The notes below the pieces were generated by a model. The model made no database searches and had not been told where the DNA came from. It saw only the letters and a list, made by a program, of their open reading frames with translations. From JAICMB01 sp035295125 (GTDB lineage Bacteria > Acidobacteriota > Terriglobia > Bryobacterales > Bryobacteraceae): a DNA stretch of 64,000 nucleotides. Below are positions 61,092 through 64,000 of this stretch, piece after piece (positions within the stretch are counted from its first letter, which is position 1; every line of letters begins with the position of its first letter). A program made the position numbers and the translations under genes. Location: positions 148,958 through 212,957 of the forward strand of contig DATGJP010000078.1 in assembly GCA_035295125.1 (NCBI GenBank), written 5' to 3'.

Positions 61092-62677
61092 TCTGCGGCT
61101 CCGGCAAAGGTCAGATCTTCCAGCGCGGTCTCCTGGTACAACCCAGCACTATCGGAAATGCCGGTTAACGTCAGCAGAATCCTACCGGCCCAACGATATA
61201 CGTTATTGGCGGCAACGATCGACCGCATACGATTCATCCTGCGGCGGCGTTCCTCGGCAGGCATATTGATTGCTTGGTGAATGGCTTCCGCCATTTCGTC
61301 CACCGCGAACGGGTTGACAATTAGCGCATCGGCAAGTTCGCGAGATGCGCCGGTGAAGGCGCTCAGGATCAGAACGCCGTCGCCGTCAATGCGGCTGGCG
61401 ACGAACTCCTTCGCCACGAGATTCATCCCATCATGAAGGGAGGTTACAAGGCAGAAATCGGCCATCAACTGCAGGGCTACGAGCTCACGCTGATCTACAT
61501 GCCGCCGGACGAAAACGACTGGTCTCCACGCGCCCCGCCCCCACCTGCGGTTGATCGCATCAACCCGTTTCAGCAGTGCGCGGTTCAGTTCGTCATAGTC
61601 GGCGATGGCGGTTCGACTCGGTACTCCCACCTGCAGAAAAACGAGGCGTCCGATGTACTCGGGATGTATTTCGAACAGCTGTTCGATCGCATCGAGGCGG
61701 TCGGGAATGCCTTTCGTGTAATCGATGCGGTCGATGCCAATGCCCAGGATCTCCGGCACAGTCCCCAGTTCCTGATTCCATTGCGTCCACGCCGTACTCA
61801 GGTTTGGGCTGGATGCCAGCTTCACACGCTCCTCAAAATCGATGCTGATCGGAAATGCCCGCACCATGGTGTCATGGCCGTTCCGCGCGATCATCGCGTG
61901 CTCACTGTCGACGCGAGCTTCGATCAAGCGATCAATGGTCTCCAGGAAATTAGTGCAATGATACTGAAGGTGGAAACCTAGCAAGTCGTTCGCCAGCATC
62001 CCATCCAGGAGTTCCTCTTTCCAGGGAAAGGCCCGGAAAGTTTCCCGATTGGGCCATGGAATGTGCCAAAACTGGGCGATGGTGAGATTTGGATTATTGC
62101 GTTTCAAGATGGCGGGGAGAAGCGCCAAGTGATAGTCCTGAATGAACACGAGCGCCGTCTGGCCATTCGCATCCTGCAAAATCGCACTAGCAAAGAGTTC
62201 GTTCGCCTCTTTGTAACTCTCCCAATTCCTGGCACTGAAACGCGGCCTGTGAAAGGCGATGTGGCACAGAGGCCAAAGGCCCTGGTTGGCCAACCCGTAG
62301 TAGTATTCATCCTCTACTCGCTTCGGCAACCAGACCCGATGCAGTGTGTACGACGGTTGTTCGGGAGGAACTCGGACGCAGTTCTTTGCGTCGACGACCT
62401 CGTGATCCGCGTTGCCGCTGCCATGGGCCACCCAGACTCCACCAGATGCTTGCAAGATAGGATCGAGCGCCGTCGTCAGCCCGCTCGCAGCCATGCTGCA
62501 AAGCAAACGGCCTCCGGTTCGCGTGTGAATATACGGCTCGCGGTTCGATACGGCGATCAGCTTCACATCCTTCAGGCGTTCCGACACTATTCGTCGAAGC
62601 CGATTCTTTGTCCAGGTTTCCATATAGCCTGCGCCCGATCTCCTTAAGCTTAATTTCCTCAACAACTTATCCGCCAT
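61088..62677 (-). CDS. otsA: Trehalose-6-phosphate synthase
   Basis: The start chosen is ATG 62677, with GGAAG upstream; GTG 62701 and ATG 62623 are alternatives. The chosen form has 529 residues. This GT20 enzyme joins UDP-glucose and glucose-6-phosphate. Visible marks are LIAVSNREPY, VWVAHGSG, FIQDYHLALLPAIL, FWHIPWPNRETFR, NDLLGFHLQYHC, GIGIDRIDYTKGI, and VTSLHDGMNLVAKEFVA. The run otsA, otsB, 129-residue protein and two small membrane proteins is packed with short overlaps and gaps, so it is one operon. It diverges from the secreted-protein gene at 62859. Confidence 0.95.
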   Translation of the reverse strand: MADKLLRKLSLRRSGAGYMETWTKNRLRRIVSERLKDVKLIAVSNREPYIHTRTGGRLLCSMAASGLTTALDPILQASGGVWVAHGSGNADHEVVDAKNCVRVPPEQPSYTLHRVWLPKRVEDEYYYGLANQGLWPLCHIAFHRPRFSARNWESYKEANELFASAILQDANGQTALVFIQDYHLALLPAILKRNNPNLTIAQFWHIPWPNRETFRAFPWKEELLDGMLANDLLGFHLQYHCTNFLETIDRLIEARVDSEHAMIARNGHDTMVRAFPISIDFEERVKLASSPNLSTAWTQWNQELGTVPEILGIGIDRIDYTKGIPDRLDAIEQLFEIHPEYIGRLVFLQVGVPSRTAIADYDELNRALLKRVDAINRRWGRGAWRPVVFVRRHVDQRELVALQLMADFCLVTSLHDGMNLVAKEFVASRIDGDGVLILSAFTGASRELADALIVNPFAVDEMAEAIHQAINMPAEERRRRMNRMRSIVAANNVYRWAGRILLTLTGISDSAGLYQETALEDLTFAGAAE

Positions 62678-62858
62678 CCCTAACTTCCGGCAGTCGACCA
62701 CAAAAAACGCTGTAGACGAGCCCGGTATAGGATTCGTCCCTGTCTACCGTGTTTTCGGGATATCTTCCATCAGGCTTGATGGTGTCTCATGGGACAGAAG
62801 TGGATTCAGATCACCCAGTTGCGGTGAGTCTAACGTCACTGGAAAATGGAGAGCTTAA

Positions 62859-63308
62859 ATGCGATTCGGAAGTGTCGTTTTTGTTATGGCGCTCTTGCTC
62901 GGGACAGCAGCATTGGCGGATGACGCTGCCAAGACGTTGACGGGAACCTGGGCGGTATCGTCAGATAGGGCGAACGAGGGTCCAACGACGTGGGTCATCG
63001 AACAGAAGCCCGATTCGATCAAGATCACAGAAATCCGAAATTCTGACACCTTAGCGGAATTCGAGTGCAACACGATGGGCCGCGACTGCGATATCAAGGA
63101 AGCGGGAAAGAAAACGAAAGTATCTATGTGGTTCAACGGTGACAAGCTTGTCGAACTCGAAACAAGGGGTTCGGACACTCTGAAGCGCCGCTTCGGCCTG
63201 AATGCGGCAGGCGATACGATGGATGTGGAGATCATTCCGATATCATCCAGCGGTAAGCCAGAGGTTGTTCAGTTCAAACGTGTCGACGCCGCTGTGGCAA
63301 AGAAATAG
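62859..63308 (+). CDS. Small secreted protein, lipocalin-like
   Basis: The 149-residue protein starts at ATG 62859, with GGAGAG upstream. A signal peptide is clear (VVFVMALLLGTAALADDA). The mature part begins KTLTGTWAVSSDRANEGPTTW, a GxW-type start, followed by a beta-rich sequence with two Cys (EFECNTMGRDCDI) that may form a disulphide. No family is firmly recognised. It is divergent from otsA and probably periplasmic or surface-bound. Confidence 0.8.
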   Translation: MRFGSVVFVMALLLGTAALADDAAKTLTGTWAVSSDRANEGPTTWVIEQKPDSIKITEIRNSDTLAEFECNTMGRDCDIKEAGKKTKVSMWFNGDKLVELETRGSDTLKRRFGLNAAGDTMDVEIIPISSSGKPEVVQFKRVDAAVAKK

Positions 63309-63365
63309 TTGGTCCACATCGATCTTGGTTGTGGAGCGACACTGAAAAAGGAACATTCAATATAG

Positions 63366-63890
63366 GTGCGCCGCTCGATACTTCTTGCGTTCGGATTTAC
63401 TGCCCTACTGCTGATCATAGCGGCGTTGGCGTTTGCGGTCTGGAGGAACGCAAGAAACGCGCAAGAACAGGTTGCCGCGCTGCATGAGGCGCACACGCGT
63501 GCCGCCACGGCGCTTAGCGGAATTCGTTCCAACGCTTATCTAATCGGCATTCTGAGCCGCGACTATCTTCTCGACGAGGATCCTACGCAAGCCGACCACT
63601 ATGTCGCTGAATTGAACAAAATCAGACACGCCACTGAACAGGACTTCCGCGAATTGGAGGCACCGGGTTCCGACGAGGAGCAGAAAACGGCGCTCGCAAA
63701 GCTCGGGGCCGAATTCGAGGCCTATTGGGATCCAACGGAAATCGCACTGGATTGGACTCCGGCCGAAAAGCGGCTGCAGCGCCAGAAGGTTCTCCAAGAA
63801 CGCGTGCGAAGACGAGAGGAGGTATTTTCTCTCACGACTGAGGTCGAGCAACTCATGACCCTCGGGGGACAGATCAAAACCGGCCAATGA
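63366..63890 (+). CDS. Membrane sensor N-terminal region (4-helix bundle type), 3' end replaced by IS-like repeat
   Basis: The frame starts at GTG 63366. One membrane helix (LLAFGFTALLLIIAALAFAVW) precedes a helical sensor region (AALHEAHTRAATALSGIRSN, LIGILSRDYLLDEDPTQADHYVAELN), typical of the first part of histidine kinases or chemoreceptors (4HB/CHASE3-like). A second membrane helix, HAMP and kinase or signalling domain would be expected. Instead the frame runs into a repeat at 63866 and stops at 63888-63890, so the last codons (GGQIKTGQ) are repeat-derived. The gene is therefore truncated, most likely by an insertion. Confidence 0.7.
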   Translation: MRRSILLAFGFTALLLIIAALAFAVWRNARNAQEQVAALHEAHTRAATALSGIRSNAYLIGILSRDYLLDEDPTQADHYVAELNKIRHATEQDFRELEAPGSDEEQKTALAKLGAEFEAYWDPTEIALDWTPAEKRLQRQKVLQERVRRREEVFSLTTEVEQLMTLGGQIKTGQ

Positions 63891-63915
63891 GGGACACCTC
63901 AAAACCGGCCAATAG
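63866..63915. mobile_element. Two direct repeats resembling an IS21-family terminus
   Basis: GGGACAGATCAAAACCGGCC (63866-63885, continuing AATGA) and GGGACACCTCAAAACCGGCC (63891-63910, continuing AATAG) are 25-base direct repeats with 21 of 25 matches. Repeats of the form GGGACA--TCAAAACCGGCCA are characteristic of the multiple terminal repeats of some IS21-family elements. They cut the sensor frame and are followed to the window edge by sequence without a recognised gene, so the element would continue outside the window. Confidence 0.6.
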
Positions 63916-64000
63916 AAAACAGGCGGGACGAGTTCTTTATACCCTGTTATGGTCGGCGAAGCAAGAGAAAGTTCTGCCTGCAGCATTCTCAATGTGGAAA

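Noticed and set aside
59271..62758. Shared 14-mer CTACCGTGTTTTCG at 59271-59284 and 62745-62758
   Set aside because: Only two copies are seen and they lie in unrelated positions; chance or a small duplication is likely.
1..64000. CRISPR array, rRNA operon or riboswitch
   Set aside because: No regularly spaced repeat-spacer pattern, no rRNA-like stretch and no recognised riboswitch core were seen on either strand.

Overview
The window is GC-rich and densely coded and looks like Acidobacteriota, probably near Bryobacterales/Solibacter. That placement is inferred from content, not from a marker gene: two long MacB/FtsX-type duplicated permeases of the ADOP type around a PadR regulator, three tandem membrane Ser/Thr kinases with C-terminal repeat regions behind an ECF-type sigma factor, a 1125-residue Oar-like TonB-dependent receptor with a carboxypeptidase-regulatory domain, a sulfatase-TPR fusion, a HAF-repeat protein and a DUF3300 protein.

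Bases 1-22097 form a surface-polysaccharide locus. It holds a ThDP enzyme cut by the left edge, several multi-membrane-span proteins, a C-methyltransferase-like enzyme, a NeuB-family synthase, three glycosyltransferase-type proteins, a UPF0104-type membrane protein, and a CDP-sugar block (rfbF, an SDR, rfbH) joined by ATGA overlaps. A second + strand run carries a YfhO-like protein, a GalE-like SDR, a GT2, a CofD-like/GT2 fusion, a HAD phosphatase, a nucleotidyltransferase and a UDP-galactopyranose-mutase-like flavoprotein. The ThDP enzyme together with rfbF and rfbH resembles the logic of branched 3,6-dideoxyhexoses such as yersiniose.

Bases 22185-29120 carry a DUF3300 protein, a Cfa-like methyltransferase coupled to a desaturase, a frameshifted alpha/beta hydrolase and a sulfatase-TPR protein. 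The Cfa-like enzyme has an altered bicarbonate site. Bases 29208-46082 carry the receptor, the kinase/sigma operon (the middle kinase has HRDIM in place of HRDIK), the HAF protein and a truncated haemoglobin fused to ankyrin repeats. Bases 46117-52674 carry the ADOP/PadR group with a clear operator, tRNA-Arg(UCG) and tpx.

Bases 52675-59351 are a decayed mobile region. It contains a tyrosine recombinase broken by a nonsense codon and two frameshifts, a DNA-ligase fragment, a broken VapE-type gene abutting an N-truncated istB, and small orphan genes. Bases 59352-63308 hold an otsA-otsB stress operon with a possible winged-helix protein and two small membrane proteins, then a small secreted protein. 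At the right edge a sensor-like gene ends inside two direct repeats that resemble an IS21-family terminus.
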